64,000 bases of DNA from Desulforhabdus amnigena (GTDB lineage: Bacteria; Desulfobacterota; Syntrophobacteria; Syntrophobacterales; Syntrophobacteraceae), in assembly GCF_027925305.1 (NCBI RefSeq), contig NZ_BSDR01000001.1:1577001-1641000 (forward strand), in the 5' to 3' direction. Within the stretch, counting starts at the first letter, position 1, and the number at the start of each line of letters is the position of its first letter. A program made the position numbers and the translations under genes. Shown piece by piece: positions 32,832-39,735 of the stretch. Under the pieces are notes generated by a model. That model made no database searches. It saw only the letters and a list, made by a program, of their open reading frames with translations, and was not told the origin of the DNA.

Positions 32832-33322
32832 CAGTCTTTCCCGCTCTGCACCTGGGTTTCGAGTGTTATGCCCAATATCTGAGAGATTTTTTTTTGAGCA
32901 TCGATGATGAGCTCCGCCTGCTTGAGGCGTTTTTGAAGCCGTTCGTTTTCCTGGCGCAGTCTGCCCATCTCGATCACCAGAGGATCGGGTTCTTTGGCTT
33001 TGGGTCCCCGTTTTCTTGGCTCCAAAGCCTCCAGGGTGCCCGCATTCCGTTGCCGTCGCCAGGTGGCGAGGTTTGAGTGATACAATCCTTCGCGGCGCAG
33101 CAAGGCACCAAGACTACCGGGGGTCTTACAAGCGTCGGCTAGACCAAGGATATTCAGTTTGTATTCGGCCGTGAACTTACGGCGTGTCGGATTCTCCAAC
33201 ACTTCGGGATCCGGCCGCCCGAGTGCCCTTACAGCTCCATCGGGCTCGCTCTGCTCCCCCGATTCCGCCTCCAGGGCACTCACCTTGACCAACCGCTTTT
33301 CCATATTTGAACCTTTTTCCAT
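32831..33322 (-). CDS. IS3 orfA
   Basis: 163 residues. RRKFTAEYKLNILGLADACKTPGSLGALLRREGLYHSNLATWRRQ is a helix-turn-helix of the IS3 orfA type (given here as a span at about residues 47-91; key residues KFTAEYK, GALLRREGL, LATWRR). A leucine-rich coiled coil (MGRLRQENERLQKRLKQAEL) follows. It would be fused to orfB by frameshifting, but a stop in orfB blocks a full product. Confidence 0.85.
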   Translation of the reverse strand: MEKGSNMEKRLVKVSALEAESGEQSEPDGAVRALGRPDPEVLENPTRRKFTAEYKLNILGLADACKTPGSLGALLRREGLYHSNLATWRRQRNAGTLEALEPRKRGPKAKEPDPLVIEMGRLRQENERLQKRLKQAELIIDAQKKISQILGITLETQVQSGKD

Positions 33323-33354
33323 GATTAGTCTCTTCCTCCACCCTCTACTTTAAT

Positions 33355-33489
33355 TTATTTGGGGGAGGATGTCTCAAGCATATTGGCACAGAGGGCTCTG
33401 ATGCGCTGAATGAGTCTGGCTTGACCACAATCACGGCAATCTGCTTGCTTATCTTCCCCCAAATTGGCTGGAAACTGTGAACCTTTCAT
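33355..33489 (-). pseudogene. Possible small gene truncated by the IS3 element
   Basis: A 44-codon frame reads MKGSQFPANLGEDKQADCRD, then CGQARLIQRIRALC, and passes into the right end of the IS3 element, where it stops. The CRDCGQ pair hints at a metal knuckle. The rest would have lain beyond the insertion point. Weak ribosome binding site; this may be chance. Confidence 0.25.
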
Positions 33490-33561
33490 TGCTTCCAGTC
33501 AATCGACTCTCCTGCAAATCGAACCAATACCCTATACCAGAATCCATGCCAGTCCGGGCTT

Positions 33562-33649
33562 CTTGAACAATGGATAGAGGGGAACAATAGAGGGGTGGGG
33601 AAAAGCATCCCACCCCTCTATTGCTCCCCTCTATCCTTGTAGGTTATGC
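33562..33649 (-). other. Long hairpin after the DUF3883 gene; terminator or attC-like site
   Basis: Bases 33572-33599 and 33609-33636 are inverted copies, 27 of 28 matching, with a 9-base loop. Outside the stem, the minus strand reads GCATAAC before it and GTTCAAG after it, the ...AAC / GTT... pattern of attC. It begins eight bases after the stop codon of the leftward gene. No T-run follows, which speaks against a simple terminator; the nearly perfect stem is unusual for attC. Confidence 0.5.
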
Positions 33650-33655
33650 AAGGGA

Positions 33656-34474
33656 CTATTTCGGGACCGCTTTATATGCTAAAGCTTCGAGTCTAAAATG
33701 ACTCGCCAATTCTGATCTTGAGTACTTGGAGACAAAGGGGTTGTCTGACAAAGCAGAGTTGACGAGGCAAAGTACAAACAAGGAATCCTCTTTTGCTTTT
33801 CTCACCTCTCCCGCAGTGATGATGAAGCTCTGTTCGGTTCCTCTCGTGCCTTTTACCTCCACATGTTCCTCACGAGACTCCTTTTTGCAGACCAGATCAA
33901 ACCCACATTTCTCGGTCTCTACGGAGATGACCGTCCATCCTGAACTCTCGTATAGCTGAATTACGTGTTGCACAGCGGATGCTTCTACCGCTTTATTGAT
34001 TTCTGGACTGCCAAATCCTGCACCGGACACTTGGTCTTCCGAAGGTATGTCTTCAAGAACATCACCTTCAGGTTCAGCTACCTGGCTGAGAGTAGCATCT
34101 GGCTGCAAGGATTCTGAGCCTGAGTCCAGCTTTACCTGAGTCGGTGACAAAATCCCTTGATCTGACAAACCGACCGGAGGCATGTTGTGGTTGCCTTCTG
34201 TGTCTGTCTGAGTTCGTTTGGGAATGACTTTTCTCTCCCAGATGAAACTACCGTCGGTTCCACGCCAGTTGTTGGGATTTAGAGGGGAGTTGCCCCAACC
34301 ACTTCCTTGAGGTGTATATACTATGACATCGTGTGGACTGTTCCTGAATTCCTCCAAATACGAAATCTTATTCTGAGGATTCTTGACTTTTCCAGAACGA
34401 ATATAGGCATTACAGACTTGAATCACTTCATCGCGAGCTACACGCTGTCCTGGAACAAAATTATGCCAACTCAT
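33656..34474 (-). CDS. DUF3883 (NO VEIN-type) nuclease-like protein, probable cassette gene
   Basis: 272 residues from ATG at 34474 (CAGGAGAG before it); the longer frame to 34528 runs into attC-like DNA. The N-terminal ~75 residues (VPGQRVARDEVIQVCNAYIRSG, NKISYLEEFRN) form a small domain, followed by a polar linker. The C-terminal ~120 residues match DUF3883: VISVETEKCGFDLVCKK, EEHVEVKGTRG, a PD-(D/E)xK-like D...ExK arrangement. Such domains occur in restriction and defence proteins. Activity is inferred from the fold only. Confidence 0.72.
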   Translation of the reverse strand: MSWHNFVPGQRVARDEVIQVCNAYIRSGKVKNPQNKISYLEEFRNSPHDVIVYTPQGSGWGNSPLNPNNWRGTDGSFIWERKVIPKRTQTDTEGNHNMPPVGLSDQGILSPTQVKLDSGSESLQPDATLSQVAEPEGDVLEDIPSEDQVSGAGFGSPEINKAVEASAVQHVIQLYESSGWTVISVETEKCGFDLVCKKESREEHVEVKGTRGTEQSFIITAGEVRKAKEDSLFVLCLVNSALSDNPFVSKYSRSELASHFRLEALAYKAVPK

Positions 34475-34560
34475 AAACTCTCCTGCTGAAATGCATAATG
34501 GGGAGTTGAGCGGAACCCCCTTGGCCACGAGGGCTGCAATTTATTGCAGGCCCGAGTGCC

Positions 34561-34630
34561 AATGGGGGCGGAGCCGCCGAAGGCGGTTTCCGCTCGAACG
34601 TTGGTTCGAGACGCCGCAGGCGGCGAGAAC
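34561..34630. repeat. GC-rich 70-base block, copy A (copy B at 36682-36751)
   Basis: AATGGGGGCGGAGCCGCCGA through CGGCGAGAAC; the two copies match at 67 of 70 bases. It holds the palindromes GGAGCCGCCGAAGGCGG, CTCGAACGTTGGTTCGAG and CGCCGCAGGCGGCG. Both copies lie next to attC-like sites, with GTTCTCG at one end on the minus strand, so the block may itself be part of a VCR-like repeat. Confidence 0.75.
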
Positions 34631-34675
34631 CATCGTGAGAGTCGCGCAACTCCCCATTCGCGCCGCCGGAGGCGG

Positions 34676-34764
34676 CGCGAACGTCGCAAATCACCGGCAG
34701 CAAAAAAGCAGAGCGAGGAACGAGCGGCGCTTTTTGCTGTCCGAGTGCATTTGCCTTGTTAGGC
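34676..34764 (-). other. attC-like site following the methyltransferase gene
   Basis: On the minus strand it starts GCCTAACAAGGC, the TAA being the stop codon of the methyltransferase, and ends GTTCGCG, 89 bases. GCAAATGCACTCGGACAGCA pairs with TGCTGCCGGTGATTTGC with single-base bulges, the asymmetry typical of attC. This is the best attC candidate in the window. Confidence 0.65.
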
Positions 34765-35499
34765 GATTTCTTTCTTAATCTTTCCAAAGGCGAATATCGC
34801 TGGCTTTAGAAACCTAGGAGCAAATCGTTGATGAAGAACACCGAAAAGATAGGCGACCTTTGAAAAGGAGAGATAGCTAGGTTCAGCTTCGTACCCGTAC
34901 ACTACGCACTCAAAGCCGCTCTTCTTCATAATGCGTTTTAGCTTAGCGACACTATTGCATTTGTAAACAGTTGGGAAGACATCCTCCTCTTTCCTGCCAT
35001 CCTGGACAATAGACGTCACTGATGAGTGATACCTATTAGGAATTAGTGTCGCCCCTAGCGCAATGTAGCTCCATCGATTTGGAGTCCTTATGCACAAAAA
35101 TCCGCCATTCTTTAGGACACGGCCAATTTCAGCAAAGAACTTATCTGGATCATCAATGTGTTCCAAGACATTATCGCATATGATTAGGTCGATCGAGTTG
35201 TCGTTAATCGGCCATGCGTCACCTTGTATGAGATGAAACTCATCGAGAAACGGATTGTCTTGAGCTTTTTTATCAACGTCTATTCCGACAACCTTGGCAA
35301 CTTTTCCTTTAATAATCCTTAGATTTTTCCGAAGTGGCACTGAATCTTCACCATATGCGCCCCTTCCGCAACCTACATCCAGAACGGTAAAGGATGATTC
35401 AAGAAGCGAATTGACTCTGTTAAAAAACGCCACCGTTCCATCAATATCTGTGAATCCGCCGAATTTTGCCTCGGGATAGAATATTTCTTTGCTATTCAT
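34759..35499 (-). CDS. SAM-dependent methyltransferase, probable cassette gene
   Basis: 246 residues, class I methyltransferase. FTVLDVGCGRGAYGED (about 36-51) binds SAM; VVGIDVDKKA is motif II; IDLIICDNVLEHIDDP is motif IV-V (Methyltransf_11 type). The C-terminal third may recognise the substrate, which is unknown; similar proteins act on sugars, lipids or small molecules. GCCTAAC lies 26 bases upstream of its start (35525-35531) and its own stop codon is inside GCCTAAC, so the gene spans one cassette. Confidence 0.82.
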   Translation of the reverse strand: MNSKEIFYPEAKFGGFTDIDGTVAFFNRVNSLLESSFTVLDVGCGRGAYGEDSVPLRKNLRIIKGKVAKVVGIDVDKKAQDNPFLDEFHLIQGDAWPINDNSIDLIICDNVLEHIDDPDKFFAEIGRVLKNGGFLCIRTPNRWSYIALGATLIPNRYHSSVTSIVQDGRKEEDVFPTVYKCNSVAKLKRIMKKSGFECVVYGYEAEPSYLSFSKVAYLFGVLHQRFAPRFLKPAIFAFGKIKKEIA

Positions 35500-35524
35500 C
35501 AGGTATCCTTTGTGTGTGTTTTTC

Positions 35525-35597
35525 GCCTAACATTCTCAATAGGTGGAAAATTTTCCATGCTATCACTCTTATATCTTGAAAAAATTTCCATCTATTG
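35525..35597 (-). other. attC-like site upstream of the methyltransferase cassette
   Basis: The minus strand ends in GTTAGGC (35531-35525). Its stem pairs CAATAGATGGAAATTTT (35597-35581) with AAAATTTTCCACCTATTG (35554-35537). A clear ...AAC opening core is not visible at the right, possibly because it has decayed or an IS200 landed 40 bases away. Confidence 0.45.
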
Positions 35598-35637
35598 CGA
35601 TATCTGGTGGCTAGGTTCTGTTGACATTTGGGTTCTA

Positions 35638-36276
35638 GTCAAATACCTCCGGCAAAGCCGGAGGCTTGAAAATATGGACCGCTCAAAGCGGTTGTAAACC
35701 ATTGGCCACCTAAAGGTGGCGGCTACTTGAACATATGCAGTTGATCGAGTCTGCGATCCTCGGTTTCCTGCTTTTTGATATATTCGCGGATCATCTTCTC
35801 ATCTTTACCCACCGTGGACACGAAGTATCCGCGCGCCCAGAAATTGTGGCCAGTGAAATTCTTCCTCTGACCAAGGAAGCTCCTTGCAATGTGGATGGCA
35901 CTTTTGCCCTTGATGAAACCCACCACTTGGGCAACGCTGTACTTGGGTGGAATGCTGATGAGCATGTGGACATGGTCCACCAGCAGATGACCTTCCACTA
36001 TCTTGCTCTCACGCTGCATCGCAAGCTCTCTGAATATCTGCCCCAAATGCTTTCGGAGCTCTTCATAGAGGGTCTTCCTTCGGTATTTGGGAATCCATAC
36101 CACATGGTACTTGCAGTCCCACGCCGTGTGGCTTAGGCTTTGGTATTCGTCCATACGAAAGCTTTCCTTTCTGTAAACTTTGAGCGGTTCACAGGAGGGA
36201 AGCTTTCGTATACTCCCGGAAATGTCAAACTCTGGGAGTCGCCCGGCAGAGCCGGGGGTTTACCCAAAATTAATTA
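35638..36276 (-). mobile_element. IS200/IS605-type insertion sequence, copy 2
   Basis: Same 639-base length and ends as the copy at 17191-17829, including the CCTCCGGCAAAGCCGGAGG and CCCGGCAGAGCCGGG hairpins. It sits within the integron region. Its right border touches the dispersed element at 36277. No target duplication is expected for this family. Confidence 0.9.
35723..36154 (-). CDS. tnpA: IS200-type Y1 transposase TnpA, copy 2
   Basis: 143 residues, identical to copy 1 apart from one residue near the end (M for K in RLDQLHMFK). The HVH metal motif and IREYIKKQ tyrosine are present. Intact. Confidence 0.95.
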   Translation of the reverse strand: MDEYQSLSHTAWDCKYHVVWIPKYRRKTLYEELRKHLGQIFRELAMQRESKIVEGHLLVDHVHMLISIPPKYSVAQVVGFIKGKSAIHIARSFLGQRKNFTGHNFWARGYFVSTVGKDEKMIREYIKKQETEDRRLDQLHMFK

Positions 36277-36415
36277 GACACCAAATATTGAATCAAAAAA
36301 TTCCGACAAATACACCAAATCAGGTGTCTAATCCGGGCACTGAATTTTTAACAGGTCGAAATTATAATGAATCCTAAAGCCGATTCCGGATTATACACCT
36401 TTTATTTTTTCCTTC
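36277..36415. repeat. Dispersed ~140-base element, copy 2
   Basis: Inverse-orientation relative of 12851-12992. Shared words on the minus strand are ATAAAAGGTGTATAATCC, CGGATTAGACA, TGTCGGAATTTTTTGATTCA and ATATTTGGTGTCTAATT. The element ends exactly where the IS200 begins. The GTATAATCC segment resembles a -10 region, so both copies might carry a promoter. Confidence 0.7.
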
Positions 36416-36681
36416 GAAAAACGGATTATACACACAAGTGATTTGAGATCAATTACGTTTGCTGATCAACATGAAGGTCAATAGTTCACCCTGACACGGG
36501 CTGTCGACTGTACGGCTATTACAACTATACACAGCGGATGAAGTTGATGCGCAAAATGCAGGTGTTAAAACGGCTACCAGAGCAGATCTGCCTTCACCAA
36601 AATGAGACTCGATGCGCAGTTATTCATGACGCTGTGTATAAAGGGGCTCCAACGAATACCAGCGTGGAGCTAACGGACGGG
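36416..36681. other. Non-coding stretch in the integron region
   Basis: Holds an inverted pair TATACACAGCG (36532-36542) and CGCTGTGTATA (about 36629-36639) enclosing about 85 bases, and GTTAGCT on the minus strand (36672-36666), which resembles an integron core site. No coding frame with a ribosome binding site. Probably decayed cassette DNA. Confidence 0.4.
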
Positions 36682-36751
36682 AATGGGGGCGGAGCCGCCG
36701 AAGGCGATTTCCGCTCGAACATTGGTTTGAGACGCCGCAGGCGGCGAGAAC
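36682..36751. repeat. GC-rich 70-base block, copy B
   Basis: 67 of 70 bases identical to 34561-34630, with changes in GGCGATTT, GAACATTGG and GGTTTGAG. It overlaps the end of the neighbouring attC-like site by the seven bases CGAGAAC. Confidence 0.75.
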
Positions 36752-36822
36752 GCCCGCCTTCAGCCGCGGCCTTGACGAAGCGAAGCGGCGGTGGAGACGT
36801 CGGCTAGAAGGCATTGTTGGCC
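36745..36822 (-). other. attC-like site next to the pyrF fragment
   Basis: On the minus strand: GGCCAAC at one end, GTTCTCG at the other, 78 bases. GCCTTCTAGCCG pairs with CGGCTGAAGGC with a single unpaired T, the extra base expected in attC. It follows immediately after the last conserved codons of the truncated pyrF. Confidence 0.55.
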
Positions 36823-36825
36823 TCT

Positions 36826-37011
36826 ACAGGCATTAATTTGGTTTCGAAGCGCCGCTGCGACCGCCCTAGCCGCCCCTGAAAAATCTTCCCCCCTGTCCGC
36901 ATAAAGTACAGCCCTCGAAGAATTGATTATCAAGCCCCGCCCGTCTGGAGTTTGGCCAGCTTTAACCATCGCCTCCACATCACCACCCTGAGCCCCGACA
37001 CTAGGAACGAG
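36826..37011 (-). pseudogene. pyrF: C-terminal fragment of orotidine-5'-phosphate decarboxylase (pyrF)
   Basis: About 60 codons on the minus strand read LVPSVGAQGGDVEAMVKAGQ, then TPDGRGLIINSSRAVLYAD and EDFSGAARAVAAALRNQINA. These are the last conserved motifs of OMP decarboxylase (the phosphate-binding VGAQGGD and INSSRAVLY). The catalytic lysine part and the N-terminal three quarters are missing; upstream DNA carries no in-frame continuation I can recognise. It lies where an integron attI would be, between the cassettes and intI. Confidence 0.75.
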
Positions 37012-37076
37012 AGATGAAGTTCAAACTTGTCTCCAAAGAAGCCAACATTGATTATACAGATTGATTATCCAGCGTA

Positions 37077-37100
37077 TTTTCCGTTTTATTTTACGGAAAA
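37077..37100. promoter_or_regulatory. Perfect palindrome upstream of the integrase remnant
   Basis: TTTTCCGT, 8 bases, ACGGAAAA, 42 bases before the first possible integrase start. It could be an operator or a relic of attI. It does not match the E. coli LexA box (CTG-N10-CAG). Confidence 0.35.
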
Positions 37101-37141
37101 CTGTCAACTTACGATCTCCAAATGCCGATATTTAATGCAAT

Positions 37142-37971
37142 TTGTCAATGCTGTTTAAAAATAAAAAACTTAGAAATGCGGAAATGGAGATTGTTATGAA
37201 ACTCATGGATCAGGTGCGGGATGCAATCGGCAAAAAGCATTACTCCATTCGGACAGAAGCGGCCCATGTCAAGTGGATCAAAGACTTCATCTTTCACGGG
37301 GTATGCCACCCCAACGATATGAAAGAAGAGAAAATTGCACAATATATTTTTTATCTTACCACGGACCGCCGTCTTGCTTCCAGCACACGGAATCAAGCTC
37401 TATGCGCCCTTGTTATCTCAACAAACACGTCCTTCGCATGGAAGTGCGCAATCTTGGATCCATGGAAAGGGGCAAGAAGCCACAGAATCTGCCAGTGGTC
37501 ATGACTCAGGCGGAAGTGAGTCGTGTCCTCTCGGCAATGCAGGGTGTTCATGGATTGATGGCCGGGTTGCTCTGTATGGGTGTGGTCTTGGACTCATGGA
37601 ATGTGCTTGGCTGAGAGGCTGTCTTAAAATTCCCCCTTGAGGGGGAATCGAAGCAGGTTCGGCTCCCAGGCAGAGGAATTTTCAGACACTCTCTGAGAGT
37701 GAAAGATGTGGATTTTGGGCGAAATCAGTTGATCGTACGAGAAGGAAAGGGAATGAAAGACCGGCGGACCATGCTCCCGGCACAGTTGCAGCCTTCATTA
37801 GAGGAGCATTTGAAAAGATTAAAATTCATTCATGAGAGAGATTTACAGCAGGGATACGGCGAGGCGTACTTGCCTTTTGCTCTATTAAAGAAAGCAAAGA
37901 GATACAAGGCAATAGGGGGAAAGCGGAAAACGCTCTTGAAAAGCGATGTTCTCATGAGCTATGAACCATGA
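37142..37971 (+). pseudogene. intI: Integron-type tyrosine recombinase IntI, decayed
   Basis: The conceptual translation follows IntI along its length in four pieces. Piece 1 (to about 37410): LMDQVRDAIGKKHYSIRTEA, TRNQALCAL, the core-binding domain. Piece 2, another frame (about 37411-37572): KHVLRMEVRNLGSMERGKKP, LPVVMTQAEVSRVL. Piece 3, third frame: LYGCGLGLMECAWLR, holding the region of the first catalytic arginine (GMRISE in IntI1, here changed). Piece 4 after an insertion (37699 on): VKDVDFGRNQLIVREGKGMK and a stretch reaching the IntI-specific helix, where homology stops. The C-terminal R-H-R-Y catalytic part is gone, so it cannot recombine. Confidence 0.88.
37611..37699. mobile_element. 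82-base MITE-like insertion in intI with 7-base target duplication
   Basis: CTGAGAG occurs at 37611-37617 and 37693-37699. Between them the ends GCTGTCTTAAAATTCC and GGAATTTTCAGACACT pair (13 of 16), and the core holds CCCCCTTGAGGGGG. Removing one CTGAGAG and the insert rejoins A-W-L-R-V-K-D in one frame, as in IntI proteins, which proves the insertion point. Confidence 0.85.
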
Positions 37972-38000
37972 GTCTTTTTTTCTACATAACAGGAGACGGC

Positions 38001-39650
38001 ATGGACAATTCGTTCCCCAAAAAATCCGAGGATTTTCCGTCGAGGGATCTGTTCGCCCAATTGGCCCTCTCTTACATCCCTCTCTTGACTCAGCTGGTGG
38101 ACCGCAATCCGTTCAGCCCCACCTACGGCTGCTTTGACCGTGAATACTGGCATTACCGCACGCTGGATTTTCCATGCGGAATGAGCCAGGAATTCGTCCT
38201 TCCATTTGCCCTTCTTTATAAGAATGACTATCCCGGGAACAAGTACCATGGATGGGAACGGATGCGTGACATCGCTCAGGCGGGCATCTACTTTGCCCTG
38301 AAGAGTTCCAGGAAAGACGGCACATGCGACGACTATTTTCCGTACGAAAGGGCCATGGGAGCCCTGGTCTTCTCCACTTACGCCTGTGCCGAGGCTTATC
38401 GGCTGCTGGAATTGGAGGATGAGCGGCTGGTGGATTTTTTCAGGAAACGGTGCGATTACCTGGCAAAGCACAATGAGGCGGGCAAGCTTTCAAACCACCA
38501 GGCCCTTGCAGCTCTGGCGGCTTACACCGTCTATCAGATCACGGGAGAAGACAGGCACCGGCGGCTGGCCCAGGATCGCGTATCCCTGGCCCTGTCATGG
38601 CAGCATCCAGAGGAAGGATGGTTCCAGGAATACGAAGGGGCAGATCCGGGATACCACACCTGCACCATTGATTTTCTCGGGAAGTACTATCAGAAAAGCG
38701 GCGACGATTCCGTCATCGCGCCTCTAATAAAAGCCGTGGAATTTGCCTGGTATTTCATGCATCCCGACGGATCGTACGGCGGAGAATACGGCAGCCGCAA
38801 TACTTACCATTACTATCCCCATGGCTTTGAAATCCTGGCCCCTTTCACTGAAAAGGCCGCCCAACTGAATGACGCCTTTCTGCGTGGTGCTGCAGCGGGA
38901 AAACGCTATCACATGGACGATGCCCGTCTCTGTTGTCACCTGGTCTATGGATGGCTCCAGTCCTACAACGACTTTCATCCCGAACGGCCCACCCCCCTCA
39001 ATGAAAGAGGCGACTTCCTGCACTGGCTGCCCGACGCGGGTATGGTCATCTGCAAGAAGAACCGGTACTATGCGGTGTCCAATCTGAAAAAGGGGGGTGT
39101 CACCAAGGTTTATTCCCTGGACGGATGCCTCGGCAGCGATACGGGACTGATTGCGCAATGCGATGACGGCACGATTATCGTCACTCACCTCATGGACGAG
39201 CGGCATCGCGTGAAGGCTTCACCGGAAGAAGGATGTTTTGAAGTGGAAGGGGTGTTCTCCGTGAGTTCCAGGAAACTGGCCAGCCCGCTCAAACTCATTC
39301 TCTTCCGGGCCATCAACCTGACCTTTGGACGATTTTTCCCCGATGTGCTTCGATTTCTCTTGCAGAAAATCCTCATAACGGGCAAAAAACGCACGCCATA
39401 CCGCTTCAACCGAAAAATTGAATTCCGTCAGGATGGCATACACATCACGGACAATCTGCCCGACGCGCTTCCCGTGCTGCGCATGGCGGCGGGAAGTGAC
39501 GCCACCTCCATTTATGTCGCTGCAAGCAACGTGTACCAGGAATCCGTCCTTCGCTGCCCCTGGATTTATGCGCCCGATCCCTTGCTGAAGGAGATGCGTC
39601 GGGGGGGCTCCTGCTGGAGACGCATGATAAAAGCTGAACAGAACCTTTGA
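38001..39650 (+). CDS. Large soluble protein of the surface-glycan cluster, function unknown
   Basis: 549 residues from ATG at 38001 (GGAG before it). The N-terminal 350 residues look like an alpha/alpha toroid of the glycoside-hydrolase or C5-epimerase sort, with repeated helix pairs rich in aromatic residues (CFDREYWHYRT, DPGYHTCTIDFLGKYY, DGSYGGEYGSRNTYHYYPHGFE). The C-terminal 180 residues are beta-rich as in heparinase II/III-like proteins. No signal peptide. It precedes a flippase-like gene and lies near glycosyltransferases, so a role in a surface polysaccharide is likely but not shown. Confidence 0.6.
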   Translation: MDNSFPKKSEDFPSRDLFAQLALSYIPLLTQLVDRNPFSPTYGCFDREYWHYRTLDFPCGMSQEFVLPFALLYKNDYPGNKYHGWERMRDIAQAGIYFALKSSRKDGTCDDYFPYERAMGALVFSTYACAEAYRLLELEDERLVDFFRKRCDYLAKHNEAGKLSNHQALAALAAYTVYQITGEDRHRRLAQDRVSLALSWQHPEEGWFQEYEGADPGYHTCTIDFLGKYYQKSGDDSVIAPLIKAVEFAWYFMHPDGSYGGEYGSRNTYHYYPHGFEILAPFTEKAAQLNDAFLRGAAAGKRYHMDDARLCCHLVYGWLQSYNDFHPERPTPLNERGDFLHWLPDAGMVICKKNRYYAVSNLKKGGVTKVYSLDGCLGSDTGLIAQCDDGTIIVTHLMDERHRVKASPEEGCFEVEGVFSVSSRKLASPLKLILFRAINLTFGRFFPDVLRFLLQKILITGKKRTPYRFNRKIEFRQDGIHITDNLPDALPVLRMAAGSDATSIYVAASNVYQESVLRCPWIYAPDPLLKEMRRGGSCWRRMIKAEQNL

Positions 39651-39735
39651 AAACGGGTGCTGCACCGACAACAGGGCAGGAGATCCCTTCGGATACCGGG
39701 GGACCGTTGCCGTTCTACCGACGAGAAAAAAACAT

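Larger units (their letters stand above)
31783..33390 (-). mobile_element. IS3-family insertion sequence
   Basis: 1608 bases between imperfect 21-base inverted ends: left TGTGTCAATAACTTTGAGACA, right (reversed) TGTGCCAATATGCTTGAGACA, 17 of 21 matching. It holds orfA and orfB in the usual order. I see no clear target duplication (GAA left, GAG right). The element is probably inactive because orfB has an internal stop. Confidence 0.88.

Noticed and set aside
34461-34787. Overlapping frames through the attC/GC-rich block and its copy at 36538-36807
   Set aside because: Arise from palindromic GC-rich DNA; arginine/alanine-rich, run in several frames and strands at once.
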